Positions 1-8,705 of a DNA stretch of 64,000 bases are shown one piece after another. Source of the DNA: Streptomyces sp. NBC_00513 (lineage in GTDB: Bacteria > Actinomycetota > Actinomycetes > Streptomycetales > Streptomycetaceae); the NCBI RefSeq assembly GCF_041431415.1, contig NZ_CP107845.1, forward strand, positions 4,092,001 to 4,156,000, given 5' to 3'. Under the pieces are notes generated by a model. It saw only the letters and a list, made by a program, of their open reading frames with translations, did not search any database and was not told the DNA's origin. The position numbers were made by a program, and so were the translations under genes. Numbering within the stretch: position 1 is the stretch's first letter; the number at the start of each line of letters is the position of its first letter.

Positions 1-1897
1 AGCCCGCCGCGACGGCCCGGTCGGCGGACGCGGCCAGCGACGACAGGGCCCGCTCCGGGTCGCCCTGCGCGAGGATCACCCGGCCCAGCATCTCTTCGGC
101 CTCCGCCGCCACGTCGGGCAATGACTGCGCGTACGAGGTGATGAAGGAGTCGAGTTCGGCGGCCAGTTCGGCGTGGCCATGGTCCTGCTCGTGGTCGTGC
201 CCAGCGTCGTGCCCGGACTCGTCGTGCTCGTGGGCGGCCTCGATCGACCGCAGGTACGGCTCCAGACGGATCGTGGTCAGCTCGGCGCGCGCGATGCGGC
301 GGGCCCGTGCCGGGTCGGCCGGATCCAGCGCCTCGGCGGCGCTGAAGGCCGTCGCGAGCAGCCTCCGCGTCTCCGTCGGATCCGCCCCGGCCTGTGCGGC
401 GACGCCCGCCAGGCGCAGCTCCGCCAGCGCGGCTCGCTCCGCCTGCCCCAGGGCCCGGTAACGGTCCCGGGCGGCTGCCAGCAGTTCCGCCGCCTCGGGG
501 GCTCCGGCACGGGCCGCGGACACGGCCCGATGGTCCGCCAGGTCCGCAACGAGCAGCGGATCCACCTCCGATTCGGGGAGAGCCGCCACGCGTACGGCGA
601 GGTCGGACCAGAGTGCATCCGCCCCCGGGTGTCCCTGATCGCGGGCATGCCGGGCCCGTTCCGCCGATGCGTCGACGTCGGCCCGTGCCGAGGCGTCCGA
701 GGGCTCCGGGGCGGCCGGGTTGGCCGGGACGGGCGTCCGGGTCGGGACGGGTGTCGGGACCGCGGTCGGTGCGGCTTGCGGCAGCGCCGAACTGCGCACT
801 CCGAGGGGCAGTACGTCGACCAGTGGGGCCCGACCGAGCCGGGCGAGGAACCGGTCGGACACGCGGCTGTTGCCGTTGCGCGCGTCGAACCGGCGCGCGA
901 TGTCCAGGCAGCCGGCGCGCAGCACCGCGTACAGCTCGTCGACGGAGTGGGCGGAACCCTCGCAGGGGACGGACGCCCCGGCGCCGTGGCCGAGCGTGGT
1001 GAGCCGCTCCAACAGAACGAGCACACCGCCGTGGAAGTCCAGTTGGGCCTTGACGTCGGTGAGCGGCTTGAGGTGCGTGTCGTGGTCGAAGAGGATCTCC
1101 AGTCCGCGTGCCTCGTTGCCGGTGAGGGCGCAGAACTCGATGTGTTGGCCGATCGAGCGCAGCAGGCTCTCGTTGCCGCGCGCCAGGCGGTAGCCGCGCA
1201 GGTGATGGGCGCGGGCCTCGTCGAAGCGGCCTTGGCGGAGCAGCGGCAGCAAGGATCGGGCGAGTACCCGGTGCGGTTCCTCCTGGCAGGTCTGCTTGCC
1301 CGCGAGCACCGGCTCCCAGATCTCGATCGCCTTGGCGTCGTCGCCCTTCGTGGCCCAGAACGCGCCCTGACTGTTGGTCTCGCAGGCGTGGCAGTCGCTC
1401 ATCTCGTCGCGCTCGGCGGCCTGCCAGGCGGCGACCGCGCGCTCCGCGCGCTCGTCGTCGCCGATGGCGTCCGCCAGGTAGTACTCGGACTGGCGCACCG
1501 CGCGCTCGCTGTATCCGGCGAGGCGGTAGCGACGCTCCATGTCCTCCAGATAGCCGGCGGCGGAAGCCAGCGGGATCTCGGGCGAGTTGATGATCTGGCC
1601 GGAGACCCATTTGAAGCGCCAGAAGAGGGAGTGGGCCTCGCCCCGGTCGAAGGTGCCGGGATCGCGGTCGTACTCCTGGAGCAGCCGGGCGAAGGGGACC
1701 ATCATGCGGGTGCGTTCCGAGCTGTACTCGTACGCGTCGACCAGGGTCACCAGCGCGTTCCGGAACAGGGCCCGGTCGCCGCAGACCTCGGCCGCCGCGG
1801 CGAGTGCCTCGGCCTGGGCGTTGCGTGCGGCGCCGTGGGGGAGGAGGTGGTTCTCGTGCAGCGCCTTCCGGATCTCCTCCGGGGTCAGGTTGCTCAC
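1..1897 (-). CDS. TPR-type protein coupled to HSP90 (3' end outside window)
   Basis: A GTG start at 1897 overlaps the stop of the upstream HSP90 gene by 4 bp (GTGA), so the two are translationally coupled. About 632 codons are visible; the C-terminus runs off the window edge. The product is helical and Ala/Arg/Glu-rich, with recurring pairs of amphipathic helices typical of tetratricopeptide-repeat proteins, including a repeat ending in ERALSSLAASADRAVAAG near the edge. No catalytic motif is visible. A His/Asp/Glu-rich stretch (HEHDESGHDAGHDHEQDHGH, around 175-240) is unusual and could bind metal. By position it is probably a partner or co-chaperone of the HSP90, as TPR proteins are in eukaryotes; that role is inference. 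Confidence 0.8.
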   Translation of the reverse strand, partial: MSNLTPEEIRKALHENHLLPHGAARNAQAEALAAAAEVCGDRALFRNALVTLVDAYEYSSERTRMMVPFARLLQEYDRDPGTFDRGEAHSLFWRFKWVSGQIINSPEIPLASAAGYLEDMERRYRLAGYSERAVRQSEYYLADAIGDDERAERAVAAWQAAERDEMSDCHACETNSQGAFWATKGDDAKAIEIWEPVLAGKQTCQEEPHRVLARSLLPLLRQGRFDEARAHHLRGYRLARGNESLLRSIGQHIEFCALTGNEARGLEILFDHDTHLKPLTDVKAQLDFHGGVLVLLERLTTLGHGAGASVPCEGSAHSVDELYAVLRAGCLDIARRFDARNGNSRVSDRFLARLGRAPLVDVLPLGVRSSALPQAAPTAVPTPVPTRTPVPANPAAPEPSDASARADVDASAERARHARDQGHPGADALWSDLAVRVAALPESEVDPLLVADLADHRAVSAARAGAPEAAELLAAARDRYRALGQAERAALAELRLAGVAAQAGADPTETRRLLATAFSAAEALDPADPARARRIARAELTTIRLEPYLRSIEAAHEHDESGHDAGHDHEQDHGHAELAAELDSFITSYAQSLPDVAAEAEEMLGRVILAQGDPERALSSLAASADRAVAAG

Positions 1898-3840
1898 TTC
1901 TCGTTCTCCCGTGTGTCGGTGGAGTGGGTCGCCCATTCCAGGAGGCCCAGGAAGGCGCGGTTGAGCAGGGTGGAGTCGGCGGGGCGCAGCGGTCGCTGGG
2001 ACATCAACAGTGCCTGCCCGTAAAGGGATTCGACGGCGGTCGCGGTCAGGGTCGTGTCGGGGAGGTTCGCGATGCGGCGGATCAGCGGGTTGTTGTGGTT
2101 GAGGACCAGGCGGGCGCGCGGCGCGGAACCCCGCAGGGCGCCGAGGATGCCGGTCCACAGGGAATCGGCGCTGTCGAGGGCCGCGGTCCGGTCGCGTTCC
2201 TGGCGGGCCTGCCGGTCGTCGAGGTAGAGCGCGGGGACGGACACGGGCTGGAAGGCGCGCAGCACCACGTCACAGCTCTGGGGTTCGAGCCGGGTGCGGG
2301 CGGTGGACAGGAAGGAGGCGAGGGCCAGTTCGACGGTGGTCGGGACCGGGTCGAGCCGCTCGGTGACGGCGCCGGCGTCCAGCTCGGTGACCTTGAGCTC
2401 GGGTCGTACGGCGGGAAGGAGGGCCAGCAGGTCGGCGTCGTAGGTGTAGCCGGCGTTGATGACGCCGAGGCCGTGTGCCGCGGCGATCGGGGCGATCTGG
2501 CGGAACTCCTCGACGGTGCGCGTGAAGTGGATGTCGGTGTGCGCGGCAGCGAACTCCTCCAGGCTCATCGACCCCTCGCTGGTCTCGAACGGCAACCAGG
2601 GCAGCATCAGGCCGAGGAGTTCGGCGTCGTGCCGGGCCAGGGACTTCACGCCGAGGTGGTGGACGGCGAGGAAGGAAGCCAGTCGTTCCGGGTCGCTCGC
2701 GGCGAGTTCTGCGAGCCAGGCACGGATCCGGGCACCGAGGGCCTCGCGGACCGCGGCGAGGGTCTCGTCGTCGTACAGGTTCTCGCGGGAGGCGGTGGGC
2801 CGCAGGGTGTCGGTGTCGAGCACGACGCGGACGAAGAAGGCCCACTCCGGCAGCAGGTTGTCGGCCTGGTCGGTCAGCAGCATGCCCTTGAGGTGGACCC
2901 GGTGTCCGGCCCGGTGGGCGGGGCTGGTGGGTTCGGCGAGGACGTAGGCGACTCCGCGCACGCCGGCGACGGGCAGGTCGAGGTCGATGCTGTCGAGCGG
3001 GGTGAAACCGAAGAGCTGCGCGCAGTGTCCGGCGAGCGCGACGCGACGGGCGGCCGGGGTGGGGAAGGAGCGGTCCCACACCGCGGGCCGATCGGTGATC
3101 GGGCGGGGCTCGTCGCCTTCGCCGTCGTCGAAGGTGATGTCGTGGTGGAGCAGTGAGCCGTAGTCGCGCGCGAGCCGTTCGACCCTGGCGGGCTCGGTCC
3201 ATTCCTCGGCACCAGGGCGGGTCTCCAGGTGGACGGTCGTACCGGGTTCCGGGCGTGCTTCGTGGGGAAGCTCGCGGACGGTGTAGGAACCGTCGTCCGT
3301 GGCCAGCCATTCCACGGGTGCCGCGAGGGGGTCGCGTGCGGACCGGGTGACGACGCGGATCTGACGCGCGACGACGAAGCAGGCGAGCAGTCCGATGCCG
3401 AACTGGCCCAGGAACTGCCGGCGGGTGTCCTCCAGGCCCTGTTCCTCGATGCCGCCGTTGCCGCGCTTGGAGCTGCGGCCGATGGTGGCGAGGAGGGAGT
3501 GGGCCTCGGCCGCGGTCAGGCCGATGCCGGAGTCCTCGATGGTGACACGGCCGGCGGAGGCGGTGAGACGAATGCGGACCTGTGCCTCGGGCTCGTGCGC
3601 GTGGCGGGCGGTGATGGCGTCGACGGCGTTCTGGAGCAGCTCGCGGACGTAGACGCGCGGGCTGGAGTACAGGTGGTGGGAGAGCAGGTCCACCAGGCCG
3701 CGCAGGTCGACCTGGAAGCTGTTGACCGCGGGTCCGGTCGGGGCTTCGGTCGCGATGTCGCTCGGGGCGTCGGACGCGGCTTGGGACGGGGCGTCGGACG
3801 CGGCGTCGGATGCGGCTTGGGATGTGGATTCGGACGTCAT
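1894..3840 (-). CDS. htpG: HSP90-family molecular chaperone (HtpG-like)
   Basis: 648 residues, ATP-dependent cytosolic chaperone. The GHKL ATPase signatures are in order after about residue 40: ELLQNAVDAI (N-box; canonical HtpG has ELISNASDA), DSGIGLT, and GQFGIGLLACF (compare GQFGVGFYSAF). They diverge enough to place the protein in a distinct actinobacterial HSP90 family rather than with classical HtpG. Middle-domain and C-terminal regions follow; there is no MEEVD tail. The first 38 residues are an Ala/Ser/Asp/Pro repeat (QAASDA, DAPSD) encoded by 3765-3835, absent from ordinary HtpG and presumably disordered. The ATG at 3840 is the only good start. The next gene, a TPR protein, overlaps by 4 bp. 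Confidence 0.92.
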   Translation of the reverse strand: MTSESTSQAASDAASDAPSQAASDAPSDIATEAPTGPAVNSFQVDLRGLVDLLSHHLYSSPRVYVRELLQNAVDAITARHAHEPEAQVRIRLTASAGRVTIEDSGIGLTAAEAHSLLATIGRSSKRGNGGIEEQGLEDTRRQFLGQFGIGLLACFVVARQIRVVTRSARDPLAAPVEWLATDDGSYTVRELPHEARPEPGTTVHLETRPGAEEWTEPARVERLARDYGSLLHHDITFDDGEGDEPRPITDRPAVWDRSFPTPAARRVALAGHCAQLFGFTPLDSIDLDLPVAGVRGVAYVLAEPTSPAHRAGHRVHLKGMLLTDQADNLLPEWAFFVRVVLDTDTLRPTASRENLYDDETLAAVREALGARIRAWLAELAASDPERLASFLAVHHLGVKSLARHDAELLGLMLPWLPFETSEGSMSLEEFAAAHTDIHFTRTVEEFRQIAPIAAAHGLGVINAGYTYDADLLALLPAVRPELKVTELDAGAVTERLDPVPTTVELALASFLSTARTRLEPQSCDVVLRAFQPVSVPALYLDDRQARQERDRTAALDSADSLWTGILGALRGSAPRARLVLNHNNPLIRRIANLPDTTLTATAVESLYGQALLMSQRPLRPADSTLLNRAFLGLLEWATHSTDTRENEK

Positions 3841-3969
3841 GGGGCGTCACCTCACGTGTTCGCATGGATGGTTCGGCGATCGCGAGGTGCCCCCCTCACC
3901 GATCCCGGAGTGGGAACAGGTTAGGGGGATGATCTGACATTCTCCCTGTGAATTGTGTGGGTCGCCGCG

Positions 3970-4509
3970 TCACTGGAAGCGCAGGAACTCCGGCGGTACG
4001 GCGTCCACCAACCACACGCCGTTGGCGCTGATCCGGAACACGTGTCCGGCCGCCCGCATCACGCCTGCGTCCACGCTGAGTACGACCGGTCGGCCGCGTC
4101 GCGCGCCCACCCGGGTCGCGGTCTCCCGGTCCGGGGACAGGTGGACGTGGTGACGGGCCATCGGGCGCAGGCCCTCGGCGCGGATGGCGGCCAGGGTCGC
4201 GGCGACGGTGCCGTGGTAGAGGTACGCGGGCGGTTCGGCCTCGGGGAGGTCAAGGTCCACGGCGACCGTGTGTCCCTGGTTCGCCCTGATGCGGGTGCCG
4301 TCGATGGCGAAGCGCTGTTTGTCGTTGGCCGCGACGACGTGGTCGAGTTCCGTCCGGGTGATGGGGAATCCGTGGCCGGCCGCCGCGTTCAGGAGGTCGT
4401 CGATCTCGACCCACCCGTGTGGGTCGAGCGCCAGTCCGATCCGTTCCGGCTGATGTCGCAGGTGTTTCGAGACGTATTTGGACACCTTCACGGTGCGTCT
4501 GTCATCCAT
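3970..4509 (-). CDS. kptA: RNA 2'-phosphotransferase KptA/Tpt1
   Basis: 179 residues, the usual length of the KptA/Tpt1 family, which moves an RNA 2'-phosphate to NAD+. Conserved motifs: SKHLRHQPERIGL near the N-terminus (Arg-His of the family), TRTELDHVV and KQRFAI in the winged-helix part, then RANQGHT, YHGT and GLRPMARHHVHLSPD in the ADP-ribosyltransferase-like lobe, which carry the family's His and Arg residues. The gene stands alone, 129 bp upstream of HSP90 on the same strand. The substrate in bacteria is not established; it may repair RNA ends. Confidence 0.93.
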   Translation of the reverse strand: MDDRRTVKVSKYVSKHLRHQPERIGLALDPHGWVEIDDLLNAAAGHGFPITRTELDHVVAANDKQRFAIDGTRIRANQGHTVAVDLDLPEAEPPAYLYHGTVAATLAAIRAEGLRPMARHHVHLSPDRETATRVGARRGRPVVLSVDAGVMRAAGHVFRISANGVWLVDAVPPEFLRFQ

Positions 4510-4643
4510 GGCCCCAGCGTGCCGGGTCGCGGGCCCTCGCGGCAGTGATTTTCGGTTGGGTCGGTGAACCTGGACTCCCCCTATCGCGTTTCCAAGATAC
4601 GGAATACATTTTCCGCTGAGCTGACGTCCTTGGGGGAGAAATC

Positions 4644-5636
4644 ATGACAATCGATGCTTCGCTGCCACGTCGTGCGACCGCCGAGCTCATCGGTACCGCA
4701 GGCCTGCTCGTGGTGGTGATCGGTTCGGGGATCCAGGCCGCCGCCCTGAGCCGAGACACCGGTGTCGCCCTGGTCGCCAACTCGCTCGCCTCCGCCATCG
4801 GCCTCGGCCTGATCATCACGCTGTTCGGGCCGTTGTCGGGCGCCCACCTCAACCCGGTGGTCACGCTCACCTCCTGGTGGGCGCGTCGCACCGGAGGTCA
4901 GGGGCTCGACGGCAGGGACGCCCTCGTCTACACCGCTGCCCAGACCGTGGGCGCCATCGCCGGTGCGCTCCTCGCCGAGGCCATGTTCGGGCGCCTGCCG
5001 GGGACCTTCGCCACCCGGATCCGCGGGGGCGGGCATCTGCTGATCGGCGAGGTCGTCGCCACCGCGGGCCTGGTGCTGGTCATCCAGGGGCTCGGCCGGA
5101 TCGGCCGGGCCAAGCTGATCCCGGCCGCCGTCGCCGCCTACATCGCGGCCGCGATCTGGTTCACCTCGTCGGGCTCCTTCGCCAATCCCGCGGGCACCGT
5201 CGGGCGCGCCTTCAGTGACTCCTTCACCGGGATCGCCCCCCAGTCACTGCCCGGTTTCGTGGCGGCCCAATTGCTGGGCGGGATCCTCGGCCTCGCCCTG
5301 GCCGGGGCGCTCTACGGCAATGCCCGCACCGATCGCACCGACCGCGGTGCCCGGCGCGCAGCCGGGTCGGCCGCCGGATCGGACGCCGCAGCCGGGTCGG
5401 CCGCCGGATCGGGTACCGCAGCCGGGTCGGCCGCCGGATCGGACACGGGATCGGGTGCCGGTCCGGACAACGGGCAGGCGGGGGGTCCGGATGCCGCGCC
5501 GGACACCACGTCCGGCGTGGGCCCCGACGGAGGGCGGCGCGACGCCCGGCCCGGATCCGGTGGCGCAGAGCTCGGGCCGGAGACGACGATGGCCGATATC
5601 CCCCGCCCCGACCCCCGGCTGGGTATCACTGCTTGA
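4644..5636 (+). CDS. MIP-family aquaporin/glycerol channel with repetitive C-terminal tail
   Basis: 330 residues. The channel core occupies about residues 1-230 with six hydrophobic segments and both NPA-type boxes: SGAHLNPVVT near residue 70 (NPV instead of NPA) and SFANPAGT near residue 180. Substrate, water or a small solute such as glycerol or arsenite, cannot be told. The last 100 residues are a Gly/Ala/Ser/Asp/Pro tail built from an exact 30-bp repeat (5358-5447) plus further imperfect copies; such a tail is not part of the family. ATG at 4644 follows GGGGGAGAAATC, a strong ribosome binding site. Confidence 0.9.
   Translation: MTIDASLPRRATAELIGTAGLLVVVIGSGIQAAALSRDTGVALVANSLASAIGLGLIITLFGPLSGAHLNPVVTLTSWWARRTGGQGLDGRDALVYTAAQTVGAIAGALLAEAMFGRLPGTFATRIRGGGHLLIGEVVATAGLVLVIQGLGRIGRAKLIPAAVAAYIAAAIWFTSSGSFANPAGTVGRAFSDSFTGIAPQSLPGFVAAQLLGGILGLALAGALYGNARTDRTDRGARRAAGSAAGSDAAAGSAAGSGTAAGSAAGSDTGSGAGPDNGQAGGPDAAPDTTSGVGPDGGRRDARPGSGGAELGPETTMADIPRPDPRLGITA
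5358..5447 (+). repeat. 30-bp tandem repeat, three copies, in the aquaporin gene
   Basis: Three consecutive 30-bp units beginning GCAGCCGGGTCGGCCGCCGG encode AAGSAAGSDA, AAGSAAGSGT and AAGSAAGSDT. The first 24 bp are identical in all three copies. The period is a multiple of three, so expansion or contraction keeps frame. Confidence 0.9.
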
Positions 5637-5648
5637 GACCGAAAGGGG

Positions 5649-5728
5649 TTGCCCACAGGGAAACTTGACTTGTCCACAGCCGATTCAGTCGGTTTTGCAG
5701 GCAAGAGGGCGATTCGCCCTGTGGACTA
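5649..5728. promoter_or_regulatory. DnaA-box group between convergent genes
   Basis: In the 103-bp gap between the aquaporin and merR genes there is a perfect Streptomyces DnaA box TTGTCCACA (5670-5678), a one-mismatch box TTGCCCACA (5649-5657) and an inverted TGTGGACTA (5720-5728). A short palindrome AGGGCGATTCGCCCT (5706-5720) abuts the last one and may serve as a weak terminator for both genes. Binding by DnaA is inferred from the consensus only. Confidence 0.5.
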
Positions 5729-5739
5729 CTGATCGATTA

Positions 5740-6654
5740 CTACCGGCCGCCCCTGCCGACCAGTTCGTTCATGGTCCGGGCCTGGATCTCCCGTTCCGTC
5801 GCCGCCCGGACGAACTCCGCCACATGGTCGGGGCCCACCAGCTCCTGCACCGCCCGTACCGTCGCGGCCGGCAACGCCACCGGGGTGGGCCCCGAAGGCT
5901 GCTCGGCCCCGGCCGCGCCCAGGTGCTGCTGGAGGTGGCGGGTGGCCAGCAGCCTCATGGCGCGTGCCAACTCCGCGTCCACCGTCTGTTGGGCCAGCGG
6001 CCGCAGTCTGCGGACCATCGCCGCCGCTTCCGACGCGTCCGTGTCCGTGGGCGGGACGTGCCCCAGATAGCGGGCGAAGACGTGCTCGGTGGTGAACTCC
6101 AGGAAGCGCGACGCGATGTGCTCGACCTGCCCGCGCAACTCCCGCAGATGGCCGGTGATCGCCACGAGCGGCACCCCCGCCGCGTACAGCTCCGAGGCCA
6201 CCGCCAGTTCCTGTGGGGACGGCACCAGGAACTCGTCCGGGCGGCCCGGGATGCGTTCCAGCACCCCGAGCTCGCACGCCTCGCCCACCGCGTCGTCGTC
6301 GGGCCGCCCGCCGAACCGCTCGTTGAGTTCGGACCGGCTGATCCGGTCAGCCTCCTCGTCGGTCCACGGCCCGTGCACCTCGGCCACCAGGCCCAGGACG
6401 CCGCCCAGCCCGCGCCCCGCGTCCCACGCCTCCAGCAGCTCCTTGATGGAGGCCAGGGTGTATCCGCGGTCCAGCAGGTCCGCGATCTGGCGCAGCCGCG
6501 CCAGGTGCGTGTCCCGGTAGACGTTCGAACGGCCTCGTCGCTCCGGCTTCGGCAGCAGACCGCGGTCCTGGTACGCCCTGATCGTGCGCACCGTCGCGCC
6601 GCTGTGGTGCGCCAGATCCTCGATCCGGTACTCGGCTACCGCCTGATCGGACAA
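5740..6654 (-). CDS. MerR-family transcriptional regulator
   Basis: 304 residues. An N-terminal MerR winged helix (about 8-80: YRIEDLAHHSGATVRTIRAY, then RGLLPKPERRGRSNVYRDTH) is followed by a coiled helix and a long C-terminal part of about 200 residues with no cysteine-rich metal site, so it is not a metal sensor of the classical type. The end converges with the aquaporin gene. Its target is unknown; MerR proteins of this layout in Streptomyces usually act on their own promoter and neighbouring genes. Confidence 0.88.
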   Translation of the reverse strand: MSDQAVAEYRIEDLAHHSGATVRTIRAYQDRGLLPKPERRGRSNVYRDTHLARLRQIADLLDRGYTLASIKELLEAWDAGRGLGGVLGLVAEVHGPWTDEEADRISRSELNERFGGRPDDDAVGEACELGVLERIPGRPDEFLVPSPQELAVASELYAAGVPLVAITGHLRELRGQVEHIASRFLEFTTEHVFARYLGHVPPTDTDASEAAAMVRRLRPLAQQTVDAELARAMRLLATRHLQQHLGAAGAEQPSGPTPVALPAATVRAVQELVGPDHVAEFVRAATEREIQARTMNELVGRGGR

Positions 6655-6857
6655 TCCCGGCTCCCTACGACATGGCGGCTCGGCCGACCGCGCCCGCCGC
6701 GGTCCGGGCGGCAGGTGGCGCCGCCAGGTACTCCACCGCCCTGCGCAGCGAGCCCTCCTGCGAGGGATGGTACGACCGCCGCGGTGAGCGGGGTATGGCC
6801 GTGCCGCGCTCTCTCCGCGTCGACGGGGTCCGCGCGGCCCCCGTCGACCTGCCGCTC

Positions 6858-6923
6858 ACCCCCTGGGCTCCGGCCCGCTCACCCCCGGGGCTCCGGCCCG
6901 CTCACTCCCGGGTCCCGGCCCGT
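6858..6923 (-). repeat. Short GC-rich tandem repeat just after the SDR-fusion stop
   Basis: About three imperfect copies of a 22-23-bp unit, read on the plus strand as GGGCTCCGGCCCGCTCAC with a C/G-rich joint, lie directly downstream of the stop codon of the hydrolase-SDR gene. The unit resembles the last codons and stop of that gene, as if the gene end had been duplicated in tandem. The rest of the 269-bp gap to merR shows nothing else recognisable. Confidence 0.6.
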
Positions 6924-8705
6924 TCACAGCCGGGGCTCCAGTTTCGCGATCCGTCGCAGGGCGCCCGGCGCGAGGCGGGACAACAACAGGGCGCCCTTGG
7001 ACTCGGGTGTCACCGGCACCACGGCCTGGTTCTTCACGACGGCCAGCAAGATCGCGTCCGCGACCTTCTCCGGCGGGAAGTTGCGCAGGCCGTACAAGCG
7101 CGAGGAGCGCTCCTGCCGGCGCTTCTCCTCGGCCTCGTCCACGCCGGCGAAGCGCGAGGTGGCGGTGATGTTGGTGTTGACGATGCCGGGACAGATCGCC
7201 GAGACACCGATCGACTTCGAGGCGAGTTCCGCGCGCAGGCACTCCGACAGCATCAACACCGCGGCCTTGGAGGTGCTGTACGCGGGCAGGGTCTTGGAGG
7301 GCAGATAGGCGGCGGCCGAGGCGGTGTTGACGATGTGACCGCCCTGATCGCGGTCGGCCATCTGCTTGCCGAAGATGCGGCAGCCGTGGATGACACCCCA
7401 CAGGTTGACGTCGAGGACCTTCTTCCAGTCCTCGGCGCTGGTGTCGAGGAAGGATCCGGAGAGCCCGATCCCGGCGTTGTTGACCAGGACGTCCACGATT
7501 CCGTACTCGGCGGCGACCTTCTCCGCGAGCTTCTCCATCGCCTGCTCGTCGCTGACGTCCACGCATTCGCCCCAGGCCTGGGGGGCTCCCACCAGACGGG
7601 CCATGTCGGCGGTGCGCGCCGCACCCTCCGCGTCCCGGTCCACGCACACGACTCGGGCTCCGGCCTCGGCGAAGGCGAAGGCGGTGGCCCGTCCGATGCC
7701 GCTGGCTGCGCCGGTGACCAGGACCAGTTGGCCGCCGAACCGGTCGGCGTACCGGCCGGGGGCCTTGTGCTCCGGGGCGCGCGTCGCCGGTTCCTCCCGA
7801 GCGTTGACGAACTCGGTGATCCAGGAGGCCAGTTGATCCGGTCGGGTGCGCGGCACCCAGTGCTTCGCGGGCAGGGTGCGCCGCACCAGGTCCGGGGCCC
7901 ACAGTTCGAGTTCGTCGTAGAGCCGCTCGGACAGGAACGCGTCCCCGGTGGGCGTGATCAGCTGCACGGGTACGTGCGCGTACGCGTCGGCGCGCGGCCT
8001 GCGCATCCGGGATCGCACGTTGTCGCGGTAGAGCCAGGCCCCGTGCGCGGCGTCCGAGGGCAGGGACGCCGTCGGGTAGTCGCCGGCCGGGACCTTCTCC
8101 ATGCGCTGGAGGATCCGGGGCCACTGCTTGCCGAGCGGTCCGCGCCAGGCCAGCTCGGGCAGCACCGGAGTGTGCAGCATGGCCACGTACCAGGACTTCG
8201 CGCCCTGGTTGAGCAGTTGGGCGGCCCGGCGAGGGGTGGGCCGGGCCATCCGCTTCTTGATCCAGTGCCCGAAGTGGTCGAGGGAGGGCCCCGACATGGA
8301 GGTGAACGAGGCGATCCTGCCCTCGGTGCGGGAGACCGTCGCGAACTCCCAGCCCTGTACGGAGCCCCAGTCGTGGCCGACCAGGTGCACCGGCCGGTCC
8401 GGGCTCACCGCGTCGGCGACGGCCAGGAAGTCGTCCGTCAGCTTCTCCAGGGTGAAGCCGCCGCGCAGGGGGACGGGGGCCGACGAGCGGCCGTGGCCCC
8501 GTACGTCGTACAGCACCACGTGGAAGTGCTCGGCCAGCCGCCGGGCGACCTCCGACCAGACTTCCTTGCTGTCCGGGTAGCCGTGCACCAGCACGACGGT
8601 CGGCCGGTCCACCTCCCCCAGCTCGACGACGCACAGTTCGATACCGCCGGTGCTCACCCGGCGCTCGCGCGCGCCTTCCAGACCCGTTCCGCCGATGCCG
8701 CTCAT
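6924..8705 (-). CDS. Alpha/beta-hydrolase fused to short-chain dehydrogenase
   Basis: 593 residues in two enzymes. Residues 20-290 are an alpha/beta hydrolase of the epoxide-hydrolase type: oxyanion motif HGYP and nucleophile elbow LVGHDWGS, with Asp in the nucleophile position. Residues 315-580 are a classical SDR: LVTGAASGIGRA (nucleotide binding), NNAGIG and catalytic YSTSKAAV. The same fusion occurs in mycobacterial EphD-like proteins; substrate unknown, probably a lipid epoxide or alcohol. The ATG at 8705 overlaps the stop of the M24 gene (ATGA), so the two are coupled. Confidence 0.9.
   Translation of the reverse strand: MSGIGGTGLEGARERRVSTGGIELCVVELGEVDRPTVVLVHGYPDSKEVWSEVARRLAEHFHVVLYDVRGHGRSSAPVPLRGGFTLEKLTDDFLAVADAVSPDRPVHLVGHDWGSVQGWEFATVSRTEGRIASFTSMSGPSLDHFGHWIKKRMARPTPRRAAQLLNQGAKSWYVAMLHTPVLPELAWRGPLGKQWPRILQRMEKVPAGDYPTASLPSDAAHGAWLYRDNVRSRMRRPRADAYAHVPVQLITPTGDAFLSERLYDELELWAPDLVRRTLPAKHWVPRTRPDQLASWITEFVNAREEPATRAPEHKAPGRYADRFGGQLVLVTGAASGIGRATAFAFAEAGARVVCVDRDAEGAARTADMARLVGAPQAWGECVDVSDEQAMEKLAEKVAAEYGIVDVLVNNAGIGLSGSFLDTSAEDWKKVLDVNLWGVIHGCRIFGKQMADRDQGGHIVNTASAAAYLPSKTLPAYSTSKAAVLMLSECLRAELASKSIGVSAICPGIVNTNITATSRFAGVDEAEEKRRQERSSRLYGLRNFPPEKVADAILLAVVKNQAVVPVTPESKGALLLSRLAPGALRRIAKLEPRL

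Noticed and set aside
173..2023. Long plus-strand open frame (616 codons)
   Set aside because: Antisense to the TPR gene; low-complexity Gly/Arg/Val product with no domain; typical GC-rich shadow.
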